From NCBI GenBank assembly GCA_902787575.1, contig CADAGX010000008.1, positions 25,189-89,188 on the forward strand: a stretch of DNA of 64,000 bases, read 5' to 3'. The position numbers were made by a program, and so were the translations under genes. The notes under the pieces are model-generated. The model was not told where the DNA came from and ran no database searches. It worked only from the letters and a program-made list of their open reading frames with translations. This DNA is from an uncultured Bacteroidales bacterium. Lineage in GTDB: Bacteria; Bacteroidota; Bacteroidia; Bacteroidales; Bacteroidaceae. Of the stretch, positions 6,171 to 14,174 are shown in pieces. Positions within the stretch are counted from its first letter, which is position 1; every line of letters begins with the position of its first letter.

Positions 6171-8635
6171 TTAATGGCATTTCTTAACTTTTGGGCTTCG
6201 CTATTAAAGCGCTCATCGTTGTCGAACCAATACTCCCTAAGCATAGGAATAATGTCATATTCTACAATGCTCACTAAATCATAATCGCTTTCTAAATCGC
6301 AAAGATAGCTATGACCTATACAGAATCCAGTTCCAAGAGAATCGTCGTCTGCTATCACCTTGTTCAACGCGATAAGCGCCTGAATCAACTTTTCAAGACG
6401 TATGTCACACAGATTTTTTATATAATCCTTGAATCCTGAATTCTCAAAAGCTGGCTTCATTTCATAGAAGCTAAAACGTCTGCGCAACGCGTAGTCTATC
6501 ATTGCAAGTGAACGGTCTGCCGTATTCATCATACCAATCAGATAGACATTTGAAGGAACGGCAAACCTTCTGTCGGCATAAGATAGTTGTATTGGAGTAT
6601 CTCGATAGTCTTTCTCTATCATCATCAACAGTTCACCAAATATCTTGCTCAAGTTACCACGATTTATCTCATCAATGATAAAGAAATACTCATGTTCCTT
6701 GTCAGTTTCTGCCTTTCTGCAGAATTGATAGAAGATACCTTCTTTCAGGTCAAAACCACCATTCTCGTTTGGCTTATATCCCAACACAAAATCCTCATAA
6801 CTATAATTCTGATGGAACTGAACAACCTCTATTCTGTCATCATCCTTTTCGCCCATTATGGCATAAGCCAATCTTTTTGCCGCAAAGGTCTTTCCAACAC
6901 CTGGAGCACCTTGCAGAATGAGATTCTTCTTGCAACTCAATAGAGACTTCAATGTTTGCAATTGACGCTCATCCACAAACACATCCTTCAAGAAGTCTCT
7001 GTCAATATAGACTTCATTATTCCCCACCTCTGTATCAGATTCAGGATTCTCTTTGCGGATAAGAAGCATTATTTCCTTGTACTCCTCTTGAGTAAGTTGA
7101 AAGAGACTGCCCTGACAACGATTCATTACAGGTTCTGATTTCTTGAGAATTGGATTATTAAAAATTTCAGAATAAGGAACTGGTGATAGCAGTTCTTCTG
7201 TCTTTCGTATATACAGAACCTCACCATCCGTTTCTGATACCACACGTCCGAGGGCAACAATTAGGAGTACAGGAGAGGATTCATAAGCTATCACTAAATC
7301 GCCAGGCTTAGCTTCCATAAAATGCTTGAAGATACGCCTTTTATGTCCATCCTCATTATATAGTGTGTAATCTACATCTTCACCTAAGTCCCAATCATGA
7401 GAAGGACTCCAAATTTTGGGACTACCAGTTAACCACCAATAATGAATACCTGACGAATCAACAGCAGATTCTTGTCCCTCTATCAGATTATTTAAACTTT
7501 CAACATACTCATTATACCTTGTGATATTGGTTAAGGTCTTCATGGCGTTCTTTTCTGTCGTTTCCCACTCTCCTACATGAATCCATCGAACCTTTCTTAC
7601 ATGCTTGTAATCATTTCGGCCCGCATCAAAAATATAGTCAGATGTTACCACACCTCTACCTACTATTTTTGTCAATCCCTTCTTGGCAAATACTATATCG
7701 CCTTCCTTCATTTCGCGAGAAAATTGCCACACAGCCAAAGAGTCATTCTTAGCACTGCCATCAGTTGGATAATACTTCTTTATCTCAGACCTAACATCCT
7801 CGCGAGTCCTATATTTCGACACATCGCCAAGTTTATCCCAGCCAATGCATATAATGCCTTCCTCTTGACATTCCAGCCACTTAGAAGCATTCTCACCGGG
7901 AGCATACATCCAGTAGTTTACAGAATCTTGTTTATGCAAATCTCCTTTACTTGCCTCATCATTTTGTTTATATGTCATCTGCGAGAATTCTGCATAATTA
8001 CGGCAGTCGATTTCTCCTGACTTCATTTTAGCATCAACTTGCTTCAATATATTCTCATACTCGTCATAACTAACGAATTTACCACCCTTGAATGACGCTA
8101 TTCCTAATGTCTCCAGTTTCTTACGATTGTTGCCGTCAAAAGCAAGAAATCTATCTGGACGAATCCAGAACAGGCCCATAGTAATATTATATTTAATTAG
8201 GAATTGGCCATTTAAAGCATTATATGCATCCTCAATATCTTTATCAAGAACCGCACACTCAAACAACTCCCAAAGTCTATCAATATCACTTTCTACCCTA
8301 TCTTCTTCAAAACCAATAAAATTTGACCTTTGGTTATTCATTTCTGGCACACCCGTAAAATCTTGTGGGACTGATGCAGAAATATCTAAGAAACTCTTGA
8401 ATTGCTTACAAAGTTCGAACTTTTTATTGTATGTAATTCCACGATTAATAATCGCCATTACCGTGAAAGGGTCTGTATCAGAAACACGTCTGCCGTCAGT
8501 ACCATCTTTGAAATGCTTGATAAGACTTCCATCAATGTTATCATATATCCAGTTTACCAGCGGAGTTCTGTTCTCTCTATACTTCAAGAGTTTCTTAGCA
8601 AACTCCATAAAAAAGGGGATCCAAGAGAATGTCAT
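6167..8635 (-). CDS. mcrB: McrB-like AAA+ GTPase with two EVE-type modified-base reader domains
   Basis: 822-aa McrB-family motor. The N-terminal ~235 residues are a domain I cannot name. Next come two EVE/PUA-like modules: one starts near residue 238 (VNYWMYAPGENASKW ... GDIVFAKK), the second near 395 (IHYWWLTGSPKIW ... GDLVIAYE). EVE domains in this family read modified cytosine or adenine. The McrB AAA+ domain has Walker A GAPGVGKT near 574-581, Walker B FFIIDEINRGN and the signature MMNTADRSLAMIDYALRRRF. It is expected to restrict modified foreign DNA together with McrC. A start at the downstream ATG (8608) is also possible. The gene is AT-rich and probably acquired by transfer. Confidence 0.92.
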   Translation of the reverse strand: MTFSWIPFFMEFAKKLLKYRENRTPLVNWIYDNIDGSLIKHFKDGTDGRRVSDTDPFTVMAIINRGITYNKKFELCKQFKSFLDISASVPQDFTGVPEMNNQRSNFIGFEEDRVESDIDRLWELFECAVLDKDIEDAYNALNGQFLIKYNITMGLFWIRPDRFLAFDGNNRKKLETLGIASFKGGKFVSYDEYENILKQVDAKMKSGEIDCRNYAEFSQMTYKQNDEASKGDLHKQDSVNYWMYAPGENASKWLECQEEGIICIGWDKLGDVSKYRTREDVRSEIKKYYPTDGSAKNDSLAVWQFSREMKEGDIVFAKKGLTKIVGRGVVTSDYIFDAGRNDYKHVRKVRWIHVGEWETTEKNAMKTLTNITRYNEYVESLNNLIEGQESAVDSSGIHYWWLTGSPKIWSPSHDWDLGEDVDYTLYNEDGHKRRIFKHFMEAKPGDLVIAYESSPVLLIVALGRVVSETDGEVLYIRKTEELLSPVPYSEIFNNPILKKSEPVMNRCQGSLFQLTQEEYKEIMLLIRKENPESDTEVGNNEVYIDRDFLKDVFVDERQLQTLKSLLSCKKNLILQGAPGVGKTFAAKRLAYAIMGEKDDDRIEVVQFHQNYSYEDFVLGYKPNENGGFDLKEGIFYQFCRKAETDKEHEYFFIIDEINRGNLSKIFGELLMMIEKDYRDTPIQLSYADRRFAVPSNVYLIGMMNTADRSLAMIDYALRRRFSFYEMKPAFENSGFKDYIKNLCDIRLEKLIQALIALNKVIADDDSLGTGFCIGHSYLCDLESDYDLVSIVEYDIIPMLREYWFDNDERFNSEAQKLRNAIK

Positions 8636-8708
8636 ATTATTTATTTGATTTTAAAGACTGACCTTAAAGAACACTACCCAACCTCTCGAAAAACTATGTT
8701 TCTGCCTA

Positions 8709-8716
8709 CAAATATA
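8709..8716 (-). promoter_or_regulatory. Candidate promoter -7 box for mcrBC
   Basis: TATATTTG on the minus strand fits TAnnTTTG and lies about 73 nt upstream of the mcrB start. This is a single motif with no confirmed -33 element. Confidence 0.4.
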
Positions 8717-8840
8717 CAAAAAAGCGCAATAACATCCTTGCTCTTTACAAAAAAACTTGCCTGTGCCATAAATGTCCGCAGGCATCGCGTTATTGAGAAG
8801 GAGACGATTTAAGGCTGTCGGTTTTTTCCTTCCCATAAAT

Positions 8841-9190
8841 TTTTCCTCGAAAAACCTACACACCTACACTAAACGCATTTAACAACAAGAAAAACAACGT
8901 ATTAACAGTGTGTAGGTTCGGGTGTAGGTTCGCTGTTTTAGTGTAGGTTTTCCGCCATAAAGCCTCACTTTTCCTCAACATTTAACACTTCTCGGGCCAC
9001 ATGCTTATAGTTTGTGGGGTGACGCGTCGCACTCGTTTTTCCACCTGTGAAATGTTAAAAACCATGCGTAGTGTAGGCAAAACCTACACCTTTTGGCCTA
9101 ACCTACACCGAAACCTACACCCATAAACGCACTGTATAACAGTGAGATAAGTGCCAAGAGTGTAGGTATGTAGGTTTTTTCGAGGAAAAA
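8841..9190. repeat. 350-bp element with inverted ends and ten GTGTAGG/CCTACAC heptamers
   Basis: The left end (8841-8869) and right end (9160-9190) are imperfect inverted copies: TTTTCCTCGAAAAACCTAC at the left matches the complement of the right with one indel, and the CACACCTACAC that follows matches with one mismatch. Inside, the heptamer GTGTAGG or its complement occurs ten times, in clusters of both orientations near 8856-8870, 8909-8946, 9070-9120 and 9160. Both outer ends carry a short TTTTTC/GAAAAA hairpin with loop GAG. No coding sequence is evident within it. The layout resembles an iteron array or a small non-autonomous element. Confidence 0.7.
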
Positions 9191-9193
9191 AAA

Positions 9194-9316
9194 TCAGGGG
9201 AGTATTATCCGCTGTTCATGTGTCCGAAGGTCGGTGATGGCTTGCTCGATACTCTTCTCCGGGTCTTGCATCTGTCGCACCTTCAGCGCTATGTTTGCTA
9301 TCTGCTCTCTTTGCAG
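9194..9316 (-). pseudogene. Possible C-terminal remnant of an unidentified protein
   Basis: Immediately outside the heptamer element the minus strand reads an open segment ending IEQAITDLRTHEQRIILP-stop. Its upstream part runs into repeat sequence and then a stop, with no plausible start codon. The ~38 residues look like a charged helical C-terminus, but I do not recognise a family. It may be the tail of a gene truncated by repeat insertion, or chance. Confidence 0.3.
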
Positions 9317-9720
9317 GGACTTACGCCCCTGCCTGTACCCTTTTGCCCCTTCGGGACATCCTCAAATTCCGAAACGCGAACACAACTTGCCATGCCATGT
9401 GTCATCCCGACGTCAGGAGGGATCTCATGCAATCGTGGTGGTGAGATTCTTCCTCCGCTTCGCTCCCTCAGAATGACAATGCTGGTGTGCCTCGTGGAGG
9501 GCGGAATTTGACAAGCCCCACCTTCGGGCTGCGCCCTCACCAATCGCTTGAGCGCATAACGCGCGATTGCCCTACAGTCGTTCGCCTTAGAATGACAAGG
9601 GTGGCGTGTCTTGTGCCATGCGGTCGAATGCTATGCACTTTGCATTTTGCACTTTGCATTTGGTGTGGCCTTGTGTTGGGATGTCTGGCTGAGTGGGGAA
9701 AAGAAAAATCCTAAGCGTCT
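9300..9720. repeat. Mosaic of intergenic repeats left of tRNA-Phe
   Basis: No gene is seen. The stretch holds a GCAGGGACTTACGCCCCTGC unit (9314-9333) that recurs at 10.37 (inverted) and 10.49 kb, a REP-like block with CTTCCTCCGCTTCGCTCCCT that recurs inverted near 10.27 kb, one copy of the two-hairpin family (9506-9578; GGGC/GCCC then CAATCGC/GCGATTG), and CACTTTGCATTTTGCACTTTG microsatellite units near 9640-9660. Confidence 0.75.
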
Positions 9721-9750
9721 GCGTGCGAGATACTTAGGAATCTTTGGCTG

Positions 9751-9823
9751 TGGTGTCACCAGGAATCGAACCGGGGACACAAGGATTTTCAGTCCTTTGC
9801 TCTACCAACTGAGCTATGACACC
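9751..9823 (-). tRNA. tRNA-Phe (GAA)
   Basis: 73-nt cloverleaf on the minus strand. The acceptor stem GGTGTCA pairs with TGACACC, the D arm has GCTCAGTTGGTAGAGC, the anticodon loop CTGAAAA carries GAA (codons UUC/UUU), and the T arm contains GGTTCGATTCC. The 3' CCA is not encoded. A TACCTTTG box lies 47 nt upstream. Confidence 0.97.
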
Positions 9824-9870
9824 AACAAAAAAGAAGTTCATTTTGCGCCTCCTTGTCGGATTTGCGGATG

Positions 9871-9878
9871 CAAAGGTA
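9871..9878 (-). promoter_or_regulatory. Promoter -7 box for tRNA-Phe
   Basis: TACCTTTG on the minus strand, matching TAnnTTTG, 47 nt upstream of the tRNA-Phe 5' end. Confidence 0.5.
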
Positions 9879-9962
9879 GGCACTTTTTTGCATTTGTGCA
9901 ACTTTTTCGCAATTATTTTTAATTTTTATGGCAGAAAACGATGCAATTCTCTAATTTATTCG

Positions 9963-9970
9963 TAACTTTG
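9963..9970 (+). promoter_or_regulatory. Promoter -7 box for tRNA-Pro
   Basis: TAACTTTG matches TAnnTTTG and lies 17 nt before the mature tRNA-Pro 5' end. Confidence 0.6.
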
Positions 9971-9987
9971 CAGCCGAAAACAGGAAT

Positions 9988-10060
9988 CGGAAAGTAGCGC
10001 AGTTGGTAGCGTACTACGTTCGGGACGTAGGGGTCGGGAGTTCGAGTCTCCTCTTTCCGA
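9988..10060 (+). tRNA. tRNA-Pro (CGG)
   Basis: 73-nt cloverleaf: acceptor CGGAAAG / CTTTCCG, D arm GCGCAGTTGGTAGCGT, anticodon stem CTACG/CGTAG with loop TTCGGGA giving anticodon CGG (codon CCG), and T arm GGGAGTTCGAGTCTCC. The CCA end is not encoded. It is oriented away from tRNA-Phe, 164 nt apart. Confidence 0.96.
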
Positions 10061-10963
10061 CTGGAAGAAGGAAGCTTCTCTCGTTAGAGAGGGGCTTGTT
10101 TTGTTGGGTGAGATTCCTCTTGTCGTCGGAATGACAATGGCATGGCAAGTCGTGTTCGCGTTTCGGAATTTGACAAGCCCCGCCTTCGGGCTGCGCCCTC
10201 ACCAATCGCTTGAACGCATAACGCGCGATTGCCCTACAGCGTGGTGCTATCGAAGCGAGTGTCATTCTGAGGGAGCGAAGCGGAGGAAGAATCCCACACA
10301 GATATGCGAATGAGATTCCTCCTGTCGTCGGAATGACAATGGTGGAGCGATTAGCCCCGAAGGGGTGTCAGAGCACAGGCAGGGGTGAAGCCCCTGCAAG
10401 AGGTTGCACCCGCATGGCAGCCCTGAATGGGCGGCAGAATGATTGCGCTCTGTCGCACCTTCGGCGCTTTGTCGGATGTACGAACCAGTAGCAGGGACTC
10501 TCGCCCCTGCCTGTATTCTCCTGCCCCTTCGGGGCGTTATCCCGTGGCACGCGGAATTTGACATGGATTTGGGTCGCTTCGCTCGAAATTTTATTTAAAA
10601 TTCGTATTTAAAATTTTGTTTATAATGGCTCGTGCTGGGATGAGATTCCTCCTTGCCATGCGGAATTTGACAAGCATTTCTCCGCCTTCGGGCAGAGCAC
10701 TGCCCTCACCAAGCCCTCAGACACGAAACGACATTTAGTCGTTTCTCTACGGTACGGTCTGGGCTTGCCCTACCCGTGATGCGACAATGCCGGGGGGTGT
10801 CTGGTGGTGGGTGTGCCCTACCCTTTCCCTTCTTCGGGCAGAGCACTGCCCTCACCTCTGCGGCGAACGAATTGACATCCAGTCAATTCTCTCAAAAGAG
10901 TCGCCGTTCGCCCTCTCCGAGGAGAGGGGCACAACTATGGACTATGCACTATGCACTTTTTTT
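10061..10963. repeat. Gene-free repeat field between tRNA-Pro and the secreted protein gene
   Basis: I find no gene in these ~900 bases. Repeats in order: two-hairpin family copy at 10163-10238; inverted REP-like block near 10260-10295; GCAGGGG-type palindromes at 10357-10405 and 10492-10545; an AT-rich patch near 10580-10620; two-hairpin copies at 10685-10775 and 10831-10910; a GC-rich CCGAGGAGAGGGG unit near 10917; then ACTATG units up to 10956, next to the stop codon of the following gene. Confidence 0.75.
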
Positions 10964-13174
10964 TTACTTCACCAGCACTTTTTTGCCGCGCATGATGTAG
11001 AGGCCGCGACGGGGCTGTGTGATGCGGCGGCCTGCGAGGTCGAACACTTCGTTCTTCTGGCCGTCGAGGCTGACGGAGGCGACGCTGGAGCCGGTGGCGG
11101 TGAAGCTGAGGGCGAAGAGCTGGCCTGCGTTCTTGTAGATGTAGCCGGGGATGCCGGTGACGGTGTAGGTCTTGCCTTCGTAGTCCTCGGGGGCGGCTAT
11201 GCCGGGTGTGCGGGTGCGCAGTTGCAGGGTGTGGCCCTCGGCGTCGGTGAGGTAGGTGTTGCCAAGGGTGTCGAGGCTGACGGTGACGCCCTGCAGCTCA
11301 ACGAGGTTGCAGAGGTTGCGGAGCTCTACGACGTCGCTGACGGTGCTCTGCACGGGCACGGGTGTCTGGCCTGTCTCGCTGACGAGGATGGTGGTGACGT
11401 CGGTGGAGTCGCACTTGGTGAACTCGGGTATGCCGTAGTAGTTCTTGAGGTGGCACTTGACTTCGCCGCCCAGCAGGTCGCCTGCCTTGCAGGTGAGGCC
11501 GAGCTGATAGAGCTCGACGGCTTTGTCGCCCTGACGGACGAAGATGGCATCGGCGTCGGCATAGATGACTTCGGCTGCGTTGAGCAGCAGGCGGGTGTTG
11601 CTCTTGGCGGTGGCGTTGGCAGTGGTCTTGCCTTCTACTGCAGCCACGGCCTCGGCGATGGTGATGTCGGTGAAGGTGACTACGATGGGCACGTCGTCGG
11701 GCTCGGTCTTACCGTTGATGGAATAGAGGTAGTTGCCTTGTGTGAACTCGTAGGTGCCGTTGTAGTTGACGAGCTGGCCGTAGACGATGACTTCGTCGCC
11801 TTCCTTGAGTGCTGCCTCGGAGGGGAACTTCTCGTTCTTGAGGTAGTTGCCACGATAGACGAGCAGTGAGTCGCCGGCGCTGGCTATGGTGTAGTTGGCG
11901 TTGCCGAAGCCGAGGTCGATGGAGGGCTGGCCGGCCACGGTGCCGCGGACGTAGACTTTGCAGTCGAGGCCTTCGCCGGCTGTGATGAGTGCGCGGGCCT
12001 GGCCTACGGTGTAGGCGGAGTCGGGCGTATTGGTGATGTCCTTACCGATGACGGCATTGTCGATGGTGATGGCGGTGGCTGCGATGTTGACGTAGCTGTT
12101 GTTGCTGCTGGTGTAGACGGCGATGCCATAGACGGTGACGGTGCTGCCGCTGGTGAGGCCTTTGGTGAGTTCCTCGGTGGGATAGATGATGGAGCCCTTG
12201 GCGGTGCTGCCCTCGACGGCTAAGTTGTAGTAGGCGCCGGAGATGCTGAGCACGCCGGTGACCTTGACGTACTGTACGACGGGCGAGGCGGCCCATGCGT
12301 CGAGGTCTATCTCTTCGGGCTCGGGCAGGGCGAAGGTCTCGGTGCCGGTCTTGGTGATGGTGGCTGTGGCCGTGAACTGGTTGAAGCCGCCGTAAGCGGA
12401 GACGGCGCCCTTGACGGTGCACTTGTCGCCAACGGCGAGGCCGCTGATGGACTGGTTGTAGTAGTAGATGTAGCCAGTGGCATCGGCAAAGACGGCGCCG
12501 CGGGTGTTCACTGCCACTACGGTGCCCTCGATGGTGCAGCTGGAGCCGGCCGAGAGCTTCTGTGCGGCCTCGATGGTGATGATGTCCTCGCCGGGCACAT
12601 CGCCGCCACCGCCGCCACCGCCGTCGTCGAGGCCTCCGTCTGTGGTGGTCAGCGAGGCGTCGTCTACGATGAGGTCGGAATAGAATTTCTGGTTCTTGCT
12701 GTCGGTCTTGGGGTTCATGGCCACGAGATTGATGGTGGCGGCTGCATCGAGCTTAAACTGGAAGGTGACTTGCACCCAAGTGGTGGCGATGTCGTTTGTG
12801 TAGTCGCCATAGACGTAGGTGCCCACCGTGCCGTCGGCCTTCAAGGGGACGTAGCCGATGCGGATGGAGCCCTTGGGGTCGTCCGACGGGCTCTTGACCC
12901 AGAGAGAGAAGGTGTAGGTGCCGGCCTTCAGCGCGAGTTCCTTGTAGGCAAGGCGCTTGTTGGAGGTGGCGTTCTTGACGACAACTGCGTACGAGCCTGC
13001 GTGGGCATCGGTGCTCTGCTCGAGGGTGGCGTTGCTGGCCGTGTTGGTGGACTTCCAATGGTCGGGCTGGCCGTCGGTCCACGACTCGAAGTTGCCGTTT
13101 GTCAAAAGTTCGGTCTGCGCCCAGCCGGCTACGGCCATAAGTGCGGCAAACAGAGTGAGTAAGATTTTCTTCAT
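10964..13174 (-). CDS. Secreted multidomain protein with carbohydrate-binding-like and OB-like modules
   Basis: 736 aa. A Sec signal peptide (MKKILLTLFAALMAVAGWA) precedes a beta-rich module (LLTNGNFESWTDGQPDHW ... FYSDLIVDDASL, residues ~22-175) resembling the CBM4/9-like domains of secreted enzymes. A Gly/Asp linker (~178-192) leads into repeated segments of the type CTIEGTVVAV / VYVRGTVAG / VIVYGQLVNYNGTYEF that look like OB-fold repeats common in Bacteroidetes surface proteins. The C-terminus (VFDLAGRRITQPRRGLYIMR, then a short basic tail) is the short tail found on many exported Prevotella proteins. No catalytic motif is recognised. It lies downstream of ruvA-cysQ on the same strand but has its own candidate promoter. 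Confidence 0.75.
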   Translation of the reverse strand: MKKILLTLFAALMAVAGWAQTELLTNGNFESWTDGQPDHWKSTNTASNATLEQSTDAHAGSYAVVVKNATSNKRLAYKELALKAGTYTFSLWVKSPSDDPKGSIRIGYVPLKADGTVGTYVYGDYTNDIATTWVQVTFQFKLDAAATINLVAMNPKTDSKNQKFYSDLIVDDASLTTTDGGLDDGGGGGGGDVPGEDIITIEAAQKLSAGSSCTIEGTVVAVNTRGAVFADATGYIYYYNQSISGLAVGDKCTVKGAVSAYGGFNQFTATATITKTGTETFALPEPEEIDLDAWAASPVVQYVKVTGVLSISGAYYNLAVEGSTAKGSIIYPTEELTKGLTSGSTVTVYGIAVYTSSNNSYVNIAATAITIDNAVIGKDITNTPDSAYTVGQARALITAGEGLDCKVYVRGTVAGQPSIDLGFGNANYTIASAGDSLLVYRGNYLKNEKFPSEAALKEGDEVIVYGQLVNYNGTYEFTQGNYLYSINGKTEPDDVPIVVTFTDITIAEAVAAVEGKTTANATAKSNTRLLLNAAEVIYADADAIFVRQGDKAVELYQLGLTCKAGDLLGGEVKCHLKNYYGIPEFTKCDSTDVTTILVSETGQTPVPVQSTVSDVVELRNLCNLVELQGVTVSLDTLGNTYLTDAEGHTLQLRTRTPGIAAPEDYEGKTYTVTGIPGYIYKNAGQLFALSFTATGSSVASVSLDGQKNEVFDLAGRRITQPRRGLYIMRGKKVLVK

Positions 13175-13264
13175 AAGCCTGTAAGTTTAAATTTGTTATT
13201 GAGTGTGTCTGTGTTCTTACGTTTCTGACGCACAGTGCGTGGCCACCGCATGCAGTAGCGGCCA

Positions 13265-13272
13265 CAAAGTTA
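13265..13272 (-). promoter_or_regulatory. Candidate promoter -7 box for the secreted multidomain protein
   Basis: TAACTTTG on the minus strand, about 90 nt upstream of the start at 13174 and just downstream of a hairpin that may end the cysQ transcript. Confidence 0.45.
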
Positions 13273-13277
13273 CAACT

Positions 13278-13299
13278 TTCTTTTGGACTTCCAAAAGAA
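13278..13299 (-). terminator. Hairpin after cysQ
   Basis: Perfect 9-bp stem TTCTTTTGG / CCAAAAGAA with a 4-nt loop between the cysQ stop and the next promoter. It lacks a clear U-tract, so terminator function is uncertain. Confidence 0.4.
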
Positions 13300-13352
13300 T
13301 AGGCGCCAAAGTTGGGGAGATGTTTTCGGGGGCTCGAAGAGAGGGGACGAGG

Positions 13353-14156
13353 TCAGCGGCTGCGCTCGACGAGGAACCAGGGGTTGTGGAGGTCGGCCTT
13401 GTTGTAGAGCAGCGGAAGCCCTGTCGAGGCGTCGGTGACGGCACAGCCAGCGGCACGGGCCACTGCATCGCCCGCAGCGGTGTCCCACTCCATGGTGGGC
13501 GCGAAACGCGGATAGACGTCTGCCCTACCCTCGGCCACGAGACAAATCTTGATGCTGGAGCCGCTGCTGACGAGCTGCACATCGGTGTGGCGGAGGCGCA
13601 TCTGGCTGACGAACTGCTCCGTCTCGGGCGACATGTGGCTGCGCGAGGCTACGACGACGAAGCCGCGGTGGGCATCGGCCGCCGGAAGCGGAAGGGCTGC
13701 GGCCTGTATGGACTCGACGGACGGGAACGGGCGCCGGCAGGGGACTTGGGCCTTGAAGGCCTTGCCGGAGGCGGCGAAGTAGAGGTGGCCCGAGGCGGGC
13801 ACATAGACGACGCCCAAGAGGGGCTGCCCTTGGCGCACGAGGGCGATGTTGACGGTGAACTCGCCGTTCTTCTTGATGAACTCTTTGGTGCCGTCGAGCG
13901 GGTCTACTATCCAGAGGGTGTCCCAGTGGCTGCGCTCGGAGAAGGGCAGGTGCTGGCCTTCCTCGCTGAGGACGGGCAGGCCGAGCGGCTCGAGGTGCTG
14001 CATGATGCGGCGGTGGGCGGCCTTGTCGGCCAGTGTGAGCGGGCTGTTGTCGGCCTTACGCTCGATGCCGAAGTCCTGCGAGGGGTCTTCGTAGATGTCC
14101 AGTATGTCGCGGCCGGCCTCGAGTGCGGCCAGCAGGGCTGTGTGCAGGTATTCCAT
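13353..14156 (-). CDS. cysQ: 3'(2'),5'-bisphosphate nucleotidase (CysQ)
   Basis: 267-aa member of the inositol-monophosphatase fold that removes the 3'-phosphate from PAP/PAPS, recycling the by-product of sulfate assimilation. Metal-binding motifs are SEEGQ (residues 64-68), DPLDGTKEF (85-93) and EWDTAAGDAV near 225, in the order and spacing of the family. It starts 18 nt after the ruvA stop and is probably co-transcribed with it. Confidence 0.92.
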   Translation of the reverse strand: MEYLHTALLAALEAGRDILDIYEDPSQDFGIERKADNSPLTLADKAAHRRIMQHLEPLGLPVLSEEGQHLPFSERSHWDTLWIVDPLDGTKEFIKKNGEFTVNIALVRQGQPLLGVVYVPASGHLYFAASGKAFKAQVPCRRPFPSVESIQAAALPLPAADAHRGFVVVASRSHMSPETEQFVSQMRLRHTDVQLVSSGSSIKICLVAEGRADVYPRFAPTMEWDTAAGDAVARAAGCAVTDASTGLPLLYNKADLHNPWFLVERSR

Positions 14157-14174
14157 AGTGTGTCAGAGGTTTTT

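Noticed and set aside
8651-8863. 70-aa minus-strand frame upstream of mcrB
   Set aside because: It contains the candidate mcrB promoter and part of the heptamer element, and resembles no family I know. A small gene here cannot be fully excluded.
8841-9190. Possible CRISPR array
   Set aside because: The repeats are 7 bp, occur in both orientations with irregular spacing, and no cas gene is present.
9194-10963. Short frames in the tRNA repeat field, for example at 10262-10564
   Set aside because: They are translations of dispersed repeats present in several copies and orientations.
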